Source: Vagococcus lutrae (GTDB lineage: Bacteria; Bacillota; Bacilli; Lactobacillales; Vagococcaceae). Taken from it: a stretch of 64,000 nucleotides of DNA. Of this stretch, positions 45,994-54,918 are shown one piece after another. The notes under the pieces were generated by a model. That model saw only the letters and a list, made by a program, of their open reading frames with translations. It did not search any database and was not told the origin of the DNA. The stretch covers positions 1 to 64,000 of the forward strand of contig NZ_NGJW01000005.1 of NCBI RefSeq assembly GCF_003987555.1, given 5' to 3'. The number at the start of each line of letters is the position of its first letter. Position 1 is the first letter of the stretch. The position numbers and the translations under genes were made by a program.

Positions 45994-46610
45994 TTAAATA
46001 CTCTCCCTCAATTTTACTATTTTATAAAAAATCACATATATCTAAGCAACAACATCTCTTATTCATCAATAATATATCATTTTATTGATGCCAAATCTAC
46101 ACCGATATCAACGAGTGGATAAGTAAGAACGCACAAGGATACAGATATGATATTTATCCAAAATAGCCTTTCTATTTACATATAATGTTATCTAGATACT
46201 ATATTCTCTGTAACTAAAACCAAATTTCAACTTGATTTAGGTTTCTAAAGTTTTCACACGGTAAGTTTTAATATACATCGAGTAGAATTCCATTAAAAAG
46301 ATTATTAAAAAAATCTCATTGAACTCCATTACAAGTTTACGTTGTGTTTCTACTAATACCGGCATTAAGATATTACACTTAATAAAGAACAATACACTTA
46401 CCTAAAGTCTTAATGGTAGCTAAACTTCGTAGGAAACTTAAAAATCCTCAAGCTATGAAGAAAGAATTCGTCATTCTCTAATTAGCCTTATTTGCACAGT
46501 GAAATTGAAGCTAAAAATATACATATTAAAACCTTAAAACGATATCATATGGATTCAAATCATTTGAGAACATGAAATTAAGAATATTCATGATGAATCG
46601 CCTCATTGAA

Positions 46611-46651
46611 GTAAAATAAAAAAGATGAATGGAACGAGTTCCACTCATCTT
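46611..46651 (-). terminator. Terminator downstream of arcC
   Basis: On the minus strand AAGATGA and TGGAAC pair with GTTCCA and TCATCTT (one mismatch, two-base loop), followed by a T-rich tail. It lies within the IS remnant and would end the allC-arcC transcript. Confidence 0.7.
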
Positions 46652-46668
46652 CGACTTCATTTTGACTC

Positions 46669-46692
46669 ATCAGTCCTATTTGACAAAGAGCC
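46669..46692 (+). repeat. ISL3-like terminal repeat, copy 2 (right flank of the two-gene cassette)
   Basis: These 24 bases are nearly identical to, and in the same orientation as, 43838-43861. Read from the minus strand it begins GGCTCTTTGTCAAATAGGAC. It ends four bases before the arcC stop codon region. Confidence 0.6.
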
Positions 46693-46696
46693 TTTT

Positions 46697-47623
46697 TTAT
46701 CCAACAATACGTGTTCCTGCTTCGCCTCGTAAGGCAGCTGGAGCTTGTTCTAATGAGCATATGATCGCTGTTTTCCCTAATGCGGCAAACTCGATACATG
46801 CTTTCATCTTAGGTCCCATACTACCATCTGAAAAATGTCCTTGGGCATCGTACTCACGCGCTTGTGCGACTGGCACTTCTTCTAATTTCGTTTGCTCTGG
46901 TGTCCCGTAATTTAAATACACGTTGGGAACATCTGTTAAAATCATGAGAACATCTGCTTCCACATCAATTGCCAATTGATAGGCAGAAGAGTCTTTATCA
47001 ATCACGGCCGCAATGCCTTCCCATTCACTTTGTTCATTTTTAACAACTGGAATACCGCCACCACCGGTAGAAATCACTACGACATCTTGCGCTAATAACT
47101 TTTTAATAGCATCTACTTCTATGATTTTTTGTGGCTGTGGAGAGGGTACTAAACGGCGATAACCGCGTCCCGCATCTTCTCCCATCACCCAACCATGTTC
47201 CGCACTCATCTTTTCAGCTTCTTCGCTTGTATAGAAAGAGCCGATAGGTTTAGTAGGATTCTCAAACGCCTTATCCTGAGGGTCTACTTCTGTCATCGTC
47301 AAAATGGTCACAATATCTGACATTGGCAATTTATTTTTTAATGCTTGTTGTAACATATACCCAATGTATCCTTGAGATTCTGCGCTACACGCGTCGAGGG
47401 GTTGAACAGGTACTTCGGCTTGTGCCATTTCATTTTGACGTAAAATTTGTCCTACTTGTGGTCCATTTCCATGAACAATCACGACTTCATGACCGTCTTT
47501 AATAAGACGTGAAATGCTTTCGCTACTTTTCTCAACATTTTCTTGCTGTACTTTAAATTCTCCTACTTGACCAGGCTGTAATATAGCATTACCACCCAGT
47601 GCAAGAACGACTCGTTTTTTCAT
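46697..47623 (-). CDS. arcC: Carbamate kinase
   Basis: This 308-residue amino-acid-kinase-fold enzyme converts carbamoyl phosphate and ADP to ATP, CO2 and ammonia. Signatures are VVLALGGNAILQPGQ at the N-terminus, VIVHGNGPQVGQILRQNE near residue 50, VVISTGGGGIPVV, and KDSSAYQLAIDVEADVLMILTDVPNVY. Here it is the last gene of the allC-E-D-F-G-H operon. It is therefore the energy-yielding step of oxalurate fermentation rather than of arginine catabolism. ATG 47623 has AGGATAA upstream, eight bases after allH. Confidence 0.95.
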   Translation of the reverse strand: MKKRVVLALGGNAILQPGQVGEFKVQQENVEKSSESISRLIKDGHEVVIVHGNGPQVGQILRQNEMAQAEVPVQPLDACSAESQGYIGYMLQQALKNKLPMSDIVTILTMTEVDPQDKAFENPTKPIGSFYTSEEAEKMSAEHGWVMGEDAGRGYRRLVPSPQPQKIIEVDAIKKLLAQDVVVISTGGGGIPVVKNEQSEWEGIAAVIDKDSSAYQLAIDVEADVLMILTDVPNVYLNYGTPEQTKLEEVPVAQAREYDAQGHFSDGSMGPKMKACIEFAALGKTAIICSLEQAPAALRGEAGTRIVG

Positions 47624-47631
47624 TCTTTATC

Positions 47632-48471
47632 CTACACTCCTTCAATAACATTTTGACGTACGACTTGTTGTAATCCTAAAACTATCCCCATCAATGTATC
47701 ATAACCAGATGTATGACCCATTTCTCCTAGCTGTCTGACTGCTTGATGTAATCGCTCAGGTTCTTCATAAGCAAACGACGTCATAACTTGATCCACTTGT
47801 AAACTAAAATATCCAGATAATGCGGCGTTAATATATGCTTTTGAAACGTCTGTTGTCACATCTTCTTTCAAGTAATCTGCTAATCCTTTTAAAAATACTG
47901 TGGATAAAAAAGGAGACACATGATGAACAGCTAGTAATCCGACTGTAAAATCATCACCTGATGGGGTCAATCCTAATCCACGACCGATATAGTGGATAAA
48001 ATATCGGGTAACTTCTTCCTTTTTCTCCGAACAACAATAGTCAAAATATGGCGCATTACCAGCTAATTCTTTGGTAAAATCTAATCCTGTTTTCCCATTA
48101 AATGTACTCGCTAAGTGACAAACAAAACGGGTATCCGCCGAAGAACAAAATGGTTGCCACTCTATTTTCAAAGGGTCATAGTATTTAACCTGTTCCAAAG
48201 AAATAACCATCGAGCCAATGGTTAACTTACCATGGCTTACCTTCATCTTGACTTGAGCTTTTTTTATTGCGTGTTGCAAAAGATGAAAATGATACTGGGA
48301 GACATGCAAGCCAAACGGGACGATATTGTTTTCCAACATACCGACATGTAATAAAGAGTGCCCATCTGTTAGATTAAAACTATGTTTGAACATACTATGG
48401 AGTGACACACTCCCTGTTTTATTCTGCCACTCTTTAACGAGTTTTCCTGCATAAACACCTGTTATTTCCAT
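47632..48471 (-). CDS. allH: DUF2877 protein AllH (YlbF), oxamate carbamoyltransferase subunit
   Basis: This 279-residue DUF2877 protein has the conserved core GRGLGLTPSGDDFTVGLLAVHH near residue 160. With FdrA (AllF) and YlbE (AllG) this family forms the recently recognised oxamate carbamoyltransferase, which splits oxalurate with phosphate to oxamate and carbamoyl phosphate. ATG 48471 has AAGGAGGG upstream. Its neighbours on both sides (allG, arcC) fit the role. The chemistry is taken from the E. coli pathway and is not proven here. Confidence 0.85.
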   Translation of the reverse strand: MEITGVYAGKLVKEWQNKTGSVSLHSMFKHSFNLTDGHSLLHVGMLENNIVPFGLHVSQYHFHLLQHAIKKAQVKMKVSHGKLTIGSMVISLEQVKYYDPLKIEWQPFCSSADTRFVCHLASTFNGKTGLDFTKELAGNAPYFDYCCSEKKEEVTRYFIHYIGRGLGLTPSGDDFTVGLLAVHHVSPFLSTVFLKGLADYLKEDVTTDVSKAYINAALSGYFSLQVDQVMTSFAYEEPERLHQAVRQLGEMGHTSGYDTLMGIVLGLQQVVRQNVIEGV

Positions 48472-48534
48472 CTTTTGCCCTCCTTTTTAAGAAAAATAGA
48501 AAAGACAGTTTGTCTTTTCTATTTAATTTATATT

Positions 48535-49797
48535 TTATTTTTCCATGCCTAGTTTTTCAGCATAGGCTGCAATAGCTTTTTCAAAGCATGACATTGGCGG
48601 ACGTACTGTTCCTGCCCCAATTTGCCCAACACCTGCTTTTTTATGTGCAATACCTGTATTAATAACAGGAGTAATGCCTTTTTCTACAACTAAGCGAGCA
48701 TCAATTCCTAAACAAATCCCTTTAAAGTCCCATGTTGGTACTGGGAAATTATTATTATGTGCCTTACAAATTTCCGCCATCTCATTACTTGTATTCAATG
48801 CATCATAGAACCCACCTGAACCAACAAAACGTGTTACGGCTGGTGCAGCAATCATTGCCATGCCCCCAACACCAAAGGTTTCTGTAATCGCACTATCCCC
48901 AATGTCTGTGTTACCGTCTTCGCTTGAATAGCCAGCAAAGTATAAACCTTGAGGCGTGTTTACAGGTCCAGTAAACCACTCGTCACCCATTCCTGCGATA
49001 CGAATACCGAAATCTTTCCCATTACGACACATAGCTGTTACGATGGTACCTGCTTCTATCGTACGCGCTCCATCCATGACAGCTTTAGCTGCTGCCATCA
49101 TAATATTTAAGAAGAATTGGTCGGTATCTGCTAAAAATTGCGATACTTCTTGTTTTTCATTCTCTGGGATATCTAATGACACAATAATCGGTCCCACTTC
49201 TTTATAAAACGCAAGAGAAGCAGCGATATTACGTTGGTGGAATTCATCTCCCATAGCGATGGCTTTCGCAACCAACACGTTGACATTTAGACCTTCCTCT
49301 AAGGTTTTTAATGCTTTACTCAGAACTGGTCCCAATGTATCTCTCATCCAACGTAAACGTGTGATAACTTCTTCTGAATATGCTCCAAAACGTAACACCG
49401 CACCGATTCCTTCGTTCATTGTACAATAAGCATAATTACCATCTGTTTTATTTTGTACGACTAAAACTGGCATATTCGCTGAGGTGATCCCCCCCATCGG
49501 TCCTACCGCTTGATGATGATGACAAGGTTCAAAGGCAATAGCTCCAGAAGAAAGTAATTCGCGTGCTTCTTCTTCTGTTTCTGCCCATTCTTCAAATAAA
49601 ACAGCGCCGACACAAGATCCTTGCATAGGATCCGTCATATCATCCCACGTCATTGGAGGGCCAGCATGCAGTAACATTCTCTTGTTTAAGGCTGGAATTA
49701 CTTCTTTCGCACGCACCACGTCGAGTAAAAATGGTGATGCTTCAGTTATTTTATCAATAACGGCTTGATTCGCTTCATCAATCGTTTTAAATGTCAT
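48535..49797 (-). CDS. allG: DUF1116 protein AllG (YlbE), oxamate carbamoyltransferase subunit
   Basis: This 420-residue DUF1116 protein has conserved blocks LLHAGPPMTWDDMTDPMQGS near residue 43, CHHHQAVGPMGGITSANMPV, NEGIGAVLRFGAYSEEV and the C-terminal GVGQIGAGTVRPPMSCFEKA. ATG 49797 with GGAGG nine bases upstream is preferred to an upstream in-frame start that overlaps allF. It works with AllF and AllH in oxalurate phosphorolysis. The gap to allH is 63 bases with no promoter seen. Confidence 0.87.
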   Translation of the reverse strand: MTFKTIDEANQAVIDKITEASPFLLDVVRAKEVIPALNKRMLLHAGPPMTWDDMTDPMQGSCVGAVLFEEWAETEEEARELLSSGAIAFEPCHHHQAVGPMGGITSANMPVLVVQNKTDGNYAYCTMNEGIGAVLRFGAYSEEVITRLRWMRDTLGPVLSKALKTLEEGLNVNVLVAKAIAMGDEFHQRNIAASLAFYKEVGPIIVSLDIPENEKQEVSQFLADTDQFFLNIMMAAAKAVMDGARTIEAGTIVTAMCRNGKDFGIRIAGMGDEWFTGPVNTPQGLYFAGYSSEDGNTDIGDSAITETFGVGGMAMIAAPAVTRFVGSGGFYDALNTSNEMAEICKAHNNNFPVPTWDFKGICLGIDARLVVEKGITPVINTGIAHKKAGVGQIGAGTVRPPMSCFEKAIAAYAEKLGMEK

Positions 49798-49798
49798 C

Positions 49799-51559
49799 TT
49801 AGTGAGCCTCCTTATCAAATTCATAGTGATCTAAGAAATACAATACTTTTTGTAAGTGAACATCGCCACCAGCTGCTGGCTTCCATTCAAAATGAACGAC
49901 TTCGCCATGATTATCTAAAATAGAATCAGTAAAGCTCTTAAGACCAATATTAATCACTTTTGGTTTTTCATTCATTAAACGTTGGATAGCGTCAGATGCA
50001 TCTGGTAATGTCTCATTTGATTTTTCTGCTGGTTTCACTGCTTTTTCTGCAAATGTTAAGCCACGGTCGATAACAGACAATGCCGTTTGAATTGCTTCTA
50101 CGTTATTTTCGCAAACTACGACTCCTGCCTCTTCTAAAATCTGACGTTGTTCGTCATACCCTTGAGGATCCAAATCTGTTCCTACAATCACTGCCACAAA
50201 AGCGACTTCACGATCTGTCTCTTTTAAGGCTGTTTGAACTTCCGTAATCGGTTTAACCAGTTCACTAGCCATATCCATATGAGCACCATATCCTAGTACT
50301 ACATCGAATAAAACAACCGCTGTTTCTTCTTGATTGATGACATCTTTTATCTTATTAATACGGTTTTCAGGATCAATCATCGGATGTGGTTTACCGCTAG
50401 TATACATATCATCCCCTAAGTCAATGACTTCGTGACTATCATGTTTCAATGTATAGCCTTCTGGAGATTGATGATGTTCTAACTCAAGTGCTTCTTCGAT
50501 TAAAACGCTAGCTTCATAAGCCAATGTTCCACCGGCATAATAACCTTTAATACCCGTTTGACTTGGAGCTAATTTAACGTCTACTGCTTTTGCTTGAGAC
50601 GGTACATATAGAATCTCTTCTTTGTTTAATAATTTAACAGATAACTGTGCTGCTTCTTCTAACGTATAAGCATGGTATAGATTTTCTTCATGTTCTGTCG
50701 GTTTGTCCCCTAAGAATAAAGCAACTACAGGTTTCTCAACAGCATGCAAGCGAGCTAACACTTTTTCTTTGATTTCTTGTGCAGGTGGTTTGGAAATAAT
50801 TACAATGACTTCTGTATTATCGTCATGATTTAATGCTAAAATACCATCCATCATTGTCGTTGCGCCTACTTCAGAAGATAGATCGCGCCCACCTGTTCCT
50901 ATAGCATTCGTAATCCCCGCACCATAACGATGAACTAATGTTGTCACTTCTTGAATACCTGTTCCAGAAGCGCCGACCACACCGATGCCTCCTGGACGTG
51001 TATTATTCGTAAAAGCAAGTGGCAAACGATGTAAAATACCTGTTCCACAGTCTGGTCCCATTACTAGCAAGCCTTTTTCATGGGCTTTTTGTTTTAAGCG
51101 TGTTTCATCTTCTAACGACATATTGTCACTAAAGATAAACGCATGTAAGCCATTATCTAACGCTTTTTCAGCTTCTAGTGCCGCATATGTTCCCGGTATA
51201 GAAAGCAATGCTACATTCGCATCTGGCATTTTTTTCAAGGCTTTTTCCCAAGAATTAATATTCTCATTCACTTCGCCGCCATTATCAGCGTCTTTATTTA
51301 ACTCTTCATCAATCATCGTTAACACATCATCTGTTTTGCTTTCATCGTTTACTTCTAGCATAATTACCATATCATTGGCGGTAGCGTCTGCTAATTCTGG
51401 CGTATCAAAACCACTCGCAATAAAAATATCTTTATTAGCAGGTGTTCCCATCATAATGGATACACGTTCAACAAATGGTAATTGATTTAATTTACTTGTT
51501 AATAACATCAAGACAACAGAATCTTGATAACTATTTTGTTTAATAATCGTTTGTAACAT
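49799..51559 (-). CDS. fdrA: FdrA/AllF, acyl-CoA-synthetase-like oxamate carbamoyltransferase subunit
   Basis: This 586-residue protein is related to succinyl-CoA synthetase subunits. NNTRPGGIGVVGASGTGIQEVTTLVHRYGAGITNAIGTGGRD near residue 188-226 is the CoA-ligase-like region. LLVMGPDCGTGIL and a second Rossmann-like domain (AVVLFDVVLGYGAHMDMASELV) follow. The N-terminal part (VERVSIMMGTPANKDIF) is FdrA-specific. It is the largest subunit of the AllFGH enzyme. ATG 51559 has GAGGGTGA upstream and abuts the allD stop. Confidence 0.9.
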   Translation of the reverse strand: MLQTIIKQNSYQDSVVLMLLTSKLNQLPFVERVSIMMGTPANKDIFIASGFDTPELADATANDMVIMLEVNDESKTDDVLTMIDEELNKDADNGGEVNENINSWEKALKKMPDANVALLSIPGTYAALEAEKALDNGLHAFIFSDNMSLEDETRLKQKAHEKGLLVMGPDCGTGILHRLPLAFTNNTRPGGIGVVGASGTGIQEVTTLVHRYGAGITNAIGTGGRDLSSEVGATTMMDGILALNHDDNTEVIVIISKPPAQEIKEKVLARLHAVEKPVVALFLGDKPTEHEENLYHAYTLEEAAQLSVKLLNKEEILYVPSQAKAVDVKLAPSQTGIKGYYAGGTLAYEASVLIEEALELEHHQSPEGYTLKHDSHEVIDLGDDMYTSGKPHPMIDPENRINKIKDVINQEETAVVLFDVVLGYGAHMDMASELVKPITEVQTALKETDREVAFVAVIVGTDLDPQGYDEQRQILEEAGVVVCENNVEAIQTALSVIDRGLTFAEKAVKPAEKSNETLPDASDAIQRLMNEKPKVINIGLKSFTDSILDNHGEVVHFEWKPAAGGDVHLQKVLYFLDHYEFDKEAH

Positions 51560-52651
51560 CTATTCTTCACCCTCTTCGTTTTTTTCTGCAAAGGCAGATC
51601 CATGGTCATAGCTATTATGATGAATAACATCACTTATCAAATACTCATGAATATCCTTCGCTACTGGAATACCCGTTTCTTGATATTTCGCAAAGGTTAC
51701 TTCTGCCAACTCACCTGGATATAAAACACGATCGAAGCCGGTCGCTGGTGGGTTAGCATGAATATCTTCAATCATGCGACTTAAGTTGTTTTTAAATGAT
51801 GATAACTCTGTAAAATAAGACGGGTTAATTAAAATATGTAAATGTCCTAAATTACGACCACTTGATAAGTCAGCATACATAGAACTAACATGTTTTCCAA
51901 AAGGAAGTCCTAGTAATGAACCTGATAAAATATCTACCATCATCATTAACCCATATCCTTTTGGCCCGGCAATCGGCAATAACCCTTGAACTTCATGAGG
52001 ATTCGTTGTCGTTTCTCCTTGGCTATTTACAGCCCAGCCTTCAGGAATATCTTTATTTTTACTACGTGCGTCTAATATTTTCCCCCAGGCTTGTACAGTC
52101 GTTGCCATATCAAAAATAATCGGACGGTCATTCGCTGTTGGCGCGCTAAAAGCAATCGGATTGGTACCGAAAAACGGCTCTGTTCCACCAAATGGAACAG
52201 CCATCGGATCTGATTGACAGACTGTTAGACAGATTAAATCGCGTTGTGCTGCATAATCAGCAAAATAGGATAACATGCCACTATGTCCTATCCGACTAAC
52301 ACCTACGATTCCCACACCTGTTTCCTCAGCTAACTCGATACCACATTTTAAAGCTTCCAATGCTGCAACGTGTCCAGAACCATTTTCTCCATGATAAATC
52401 CCTGTACTTGGTCCCGTTTTTTCAAAGTGAAAATGGGGGGATAAGTTCAGACCACCCTTTGCAATCCGCTCAGCGTAGTAATCGACACGCACGGCACCAT
52501 GGGAATGAATACCATGAGCATCCGCATAGACTAAGTGTTTTGCGACTTCTTCTGCATGATCTGTTTTTAACCCAGCTGATTGCAACTTGTTTTGAATTAA
52601 CGAATGAAGCTCATCTGGTGATACATAAACTAATTCTTCCAATTTTTTCAC
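51560..52651 (-). CDS. allD: Ureidoglycolate dehydrogenase (NAD+)
   Basis: This 363-residue protein belongs to the malate/L-lactate dehydrogenase (type 2) family. VYADAHGIHSHGAVRVDYYAERIAKGG near residue 47 includes the catalytic histidine region. GISRIGHSGMLSYF-type and MCQSDPMAVPFGG-like segments (here VCQSDPMAVPFGGTEPFFGTNP) bind NAD, and GPKGYGLMMMVDILSGSLLGLPFG is conserved. The enzyme oxidises ureidoglycolate to oxalurate. The start may be GTG 52651 or the nearby TTG four codons on, which has AGGGTGA at better spacing. It sits between allE and fdrA. Confidence 0.93.
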   Translation of the reverse strand: MKKLEELVYVSPDELHSLIQNKLQSAGLKTDHAEEVAKHLVYADAHGIHSHGAVRVDYYAERIAKGGLNLSPHFHFEKTGPSTGIYHGENGSGHVAALEALKCGIELAEETGVGIVGVSRIGHSGMLSYFADYAAQRDLICLTVCQSDPMAVPFGGTEPFFGTNPIAFSAPTANDRPIIFDMATTVQAWGKILDARSKNKDIPEGWAVNSQGETTTNPHEVQGLLPIAGPKGYGLMMMVDILSGSLLGLPFGKHVSSMYADLSSGRNLGHLHILINPSYFTELSSFKNNLSRMIEDIHANPPATGFDRVLYPGELAEVTFAKYQETGIPVAKDIHEYLISDVIHHNSYDHGSAFAEKNEEGEE

Positions 52652-52659
52652 CCTATCTC

Positions 52660-53445
52660 TTATAATTCGACATCGCGATTACAATCTTTCGAGTAAAGAT
52701 AACTTAACGGTGCTTTGCGTCCAACTGAATAGCACGCCTGTAAGTTATATGCTCCCATAAAGATGTAATCTCCTTTTTTAACTGGCATCCAATTATTATC
52801 TAAGTTATACATACCTTCTCCACTTAAAAGAATGGCGCCGTGCTCTTGATAATGTGTTTCAATATAACCATGAGAACCCCCTGTTTCAAACGATAAGATA
52901 TGGAAGTTCATATCGAAATTCAAATCTGTCGGCAATAAGTTTTTAAAGTTAACATCGGACATGCCTTCATAATCTTCTCCTGCAATATCATTAGAATTAC
53001 CTGATACGACATAAGGCTCATAGCCTTTTGCTTCTTGATAACGTTTTTTATAAAGAAATGTTTCAGTAGGCTCATCGCTATTATTTTCAAATGTCATTTG
53101 TTTCGTTGGCGGACAGTAAACATATCCCCCTTGTGTTAGCTCAAATGTTTCGTCTTCAATAGAAACCGTCAAGCTCCCTTCCATCACATAAATAAAGGTT
53201 TGAATTCCATTACCTCCAAACCCATCACGTTTACCTCCACCTGGTAAAACACGACATAAGTAATCCACAAAACTAGCACCTAGTTTAGGTGTTGCTAAAA
53301 TAGTCATTTCACATTGCTCAAATCCTGGAAGTTGATTCATGACCATCCCTTCTGGTGGAATCACCGCAAAATTTCCTCTTTCTATTCTTGAACGTGACTC
53401 CAAAATACTTGAAGGATAACCCATTTCATTTGTTCTGTAACCCAT
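52660..53445 (-). CDS. allE: (S)-ureidoglycine aminohydrolase
   Basis: This 261-residue bicupin releases ammonia from ureidoglycine to give (S)-ureidoglycolate. The start NFAVIPPEGMVMNQLPGFE, the first cupin (FIYVMEGSLTVSIEDETFELTQGGYVYCPP) and the second cupin (ETGGSHGYIETHYQEHGAILLSGEGMYNLDNNWMPVKKGDYIFM) carry the expected Glu/His/Gln metal-binding pattern (ETHYQEH). ATG 53445 has AGAGGTCG upstream. It lies 27 bases after allC in the operon. Confidence 0.93.
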   Translation of the reverse strand: MGYRTNEMGYPSSILESRSRIERGNFAVIPPEGMVMNQLPGFEQCEMTILATPKLGASFVDYLCRVLPGGGKRDGFGGNGIQTFIYVMEGSLTVSIEDETFELTQGGYVYCPPTKQMTFENNSDEPTETFLYKKRYQEAKGYEPYVVSGNSNDIAGEDYEGMSDVNFKNLLPTDLNFDMNFHILSFETGGSHGYIETHYQEHGAILLSGEGMYNLDNNWMPVKKGDYIFMGAYNLQACYSVGRKAPLSYLYSKDCNRDVEL

Positions 53446-53472
53446 CCAACTCGACCTCTTTCACTTTTTTAT

Positions 53473-54702
53473 TTATTTTTCATATGCTAATTGATAAAGC
53501 GTTGCAGTTAAAGCACGAACGCCTTCGACTAAGTCACTCACATGCGTTGCTTCCGCAGGATTATGACTAATTCCTTTAATACTTGGGACAAAAATCATCG
53601 CTGTCGGAACATGTGGTGCAAAAATCTGAGAATCATGTCCCGCACCACTGTGCATCACATGATAATTCAATTCCTCTTTATCACATGCTGCGATAATATG
53701 ATTGACAATATCTTCAGACATTGGTGTCGGCATTTCATCCATCCAACGTTCCATTTCAATTTCAATACCCATTTCTTGAGCAATCATTTGCATGTCTTTT
53801 TCTATTTCTTGAACGAAGTTTTCTAGCACCGTATTATCTGTATGACGGCAATCCATTGAAAACACCGTTTCTCCTGGTACTACATTCACTGTGTTTGGAA
53901 CGACTTCTACGTGGCCAAATGTTAACACAAGCGGATCGCCTATCTTATTTGCTTTTTCGATACTTTGACTAATCATACGACTCATGGCGTATACGGTATC
54001 ATGACGATAACTCATCGGTGTCGTCCCAGCATGGTTTGCTTGTCCTTTTAGACGAATCGTATAACGTTTCTGTCCGACGATACTCGTGACAATCCCCACG
54101 GGTTTTTTCAACGTTTCTAAAACATTCCCTTGTTCAATATGTAGTTCTACAAACGCTTTGATATCTTCCCGAGTCTTTTCATTTTCGTCACGGAAATCAA
54201 ATCCAGCTTGTTTCATAGCATCAACAAATTTAACACCTGTGGCATCTGCTGCGTCGATAACATCTTCTTTATCGGCTAAGCCAAAGATATTTTTACTTCC
54301 CCAAAATGCGTATGGAAAACGACTTCCTTCTTCTTCCGCCATAGAAACTATTTCCATTGAACGTTTTGGTTGGCCATGTGTTTCATAGAGATATTTCATT
54401 GCTAGAAAAGCAGATAAAATACCAAATTGACCATCCAATGCGCCGCCATTTACTACTGTATCCACATGTGAACCAGACATAATAGTTTCTTCTGGAAATT
54501 CACTACCTTCAATACGTGCAAATAGATTTCCTACTGCGTCATATTGTGTTTTAAAATCATGTTTTTCAAATAATGTTTTCAACTCATTTTGAGCTTTTAC
54601 CCAATGCTCGTCATATAACAACCTTGTGGTGCCACCTGTTGGATCCGCTCCAATGCCTGATAGCCATTCTACATATTGTTGCACTTCTTTTTCATTGAAC
54701 AC
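53473..54702 (-). CDS. allC: Allantoate amidohydrolase (allantoate deiminase)
   Basis: This is a 409-residue M20-family metallo-amidohydrolase. GTG 54702 is the start because AGGAGGG lies seven bases before it; the upstream ATG 54729 would put that site inside the coding sequence. Metal-binding motifs are SGSHVDTVVNGGALDGQFG near residue 75, MAEEEGSRFP near 121, ELHIEQG near 184 and HSGAGHDSQ near 350. It converts allantoate to ureidoglycine, CO2 and ammonia, and is the first gene of the allC-E-D-F-G-H-arcC operon. Related ureidopropionase/carbamoylases are excluded mainly by context. Confidence 0.93.
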   Translation of the reverse strand: MFNEKEVQQYVEWLSGIGADPTGGTTRLLYDEHWVKAQNELKTLFEKHDFKTQYDAVGNLFARIEGSEFPEETIMSGSHVDTVVNGGALDGQFGILSAFLAMKYLYETHGQPKRSMEIVSMAEEEGSRFPYAFWGSKNIFGLADKEDVIDAADATGVKFVDAMKQAGFDFRDENEKTREDIKAFVELHIEQGNVLETLKKPVGIVTSIVGQKRYTIRLKGQANHAGTTPMSYRHDTVYAMSRMISQSIEKANKIGDPLVLTFGHVEVVPNTVNVVPGETVFSMDCRHTDNTVLENFVQEIEKDMQMIAQEMGIEIEMERWMDEMPTPMSEDIVNHIIAACDKEELNYHVMHSGAGHDSQIFAPHVPTAMIFVPSIKGISHNPAEATHVSDLVEGVRALTATLYQLAYEK

Positions 54703-54731
54703 TTTTTTCCCTCCTATACGAGTTGACATGC

Positions 54732-54779
54732 TTTATAAATAAATTGTAAGCCTTTTCCAAATCGAATACACTAGTTAAG
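54732..54779 (-). promoter_or_regulatory. allC operon promoter with upstream TAGTTAAG motif
   Basis: On the minus strand TTGGAA (54760-54755), a 17-base spacer and TATAAA (54737-54732) lie 30 bases before the allC GTG. Just upstream of the -35, 54772-54779 reads TAGTTAAG on the plus strand. The same octamer occurs at nearly the same distance (70 bases) before pucI, which makes it a candidate PucR operator. Confidence 0.5.
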
Positions 54780-54817
54780 GGTGATAAACACAGACTTAAC
54801 TTTTGGTCATTAAGCAC

Positions 54818-54862
54818 AAAAGGAGACACCTTTGTTTACAAAAAACAAAGGTGTCTCCTTTT
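54818..54862. terminator. Strong bidirectional terminator between rplQ and the allC operon
   Basis: A 17-bp perfect stem (AAAAGGAGACACCTTTG with its complement) and an 11-base loop are flanked by T residues on both strands. It insulates the allantoin operon from ribosomal transcription. Confidence 0.85.
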
Positions 54863-54918
54863 CTACTAATAAAAAAAGCCCTTTACAGGACCCTCTCCAT
54901 TTTTATAATGAGCGCAAG

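Larger units (their letters stand above)
46409..46692 (+). mobile_element. Decayed 3' end of an ISL3-like insertion sequence
   Basis: A plus-strand frame (about 46478-46570) reads HSEIEAKNIHIKTLKRYH, resembling the GxxEGxNNKIKxLKR block near the C-terminus of ISL3 transposases. It then breaks up into stops. A frame just before it (MVAKLRRKLKNPQ, from about 46410) may belong to the same protein. The stretch ends at the terminal repeat 46669-46692 (ends GAGCC), next to the arcC stop. The rest of 45994-46408 is AT-rich with no convincing gene. Confidence 0.5.

Noticed and set aside
46120-46170. Protein-like stretch reading YTDINEWISKNAQGYRYD
   Set aside because: It is only about 23 codons between stops with no family recognised; it may be part of the IS remnant or chance.
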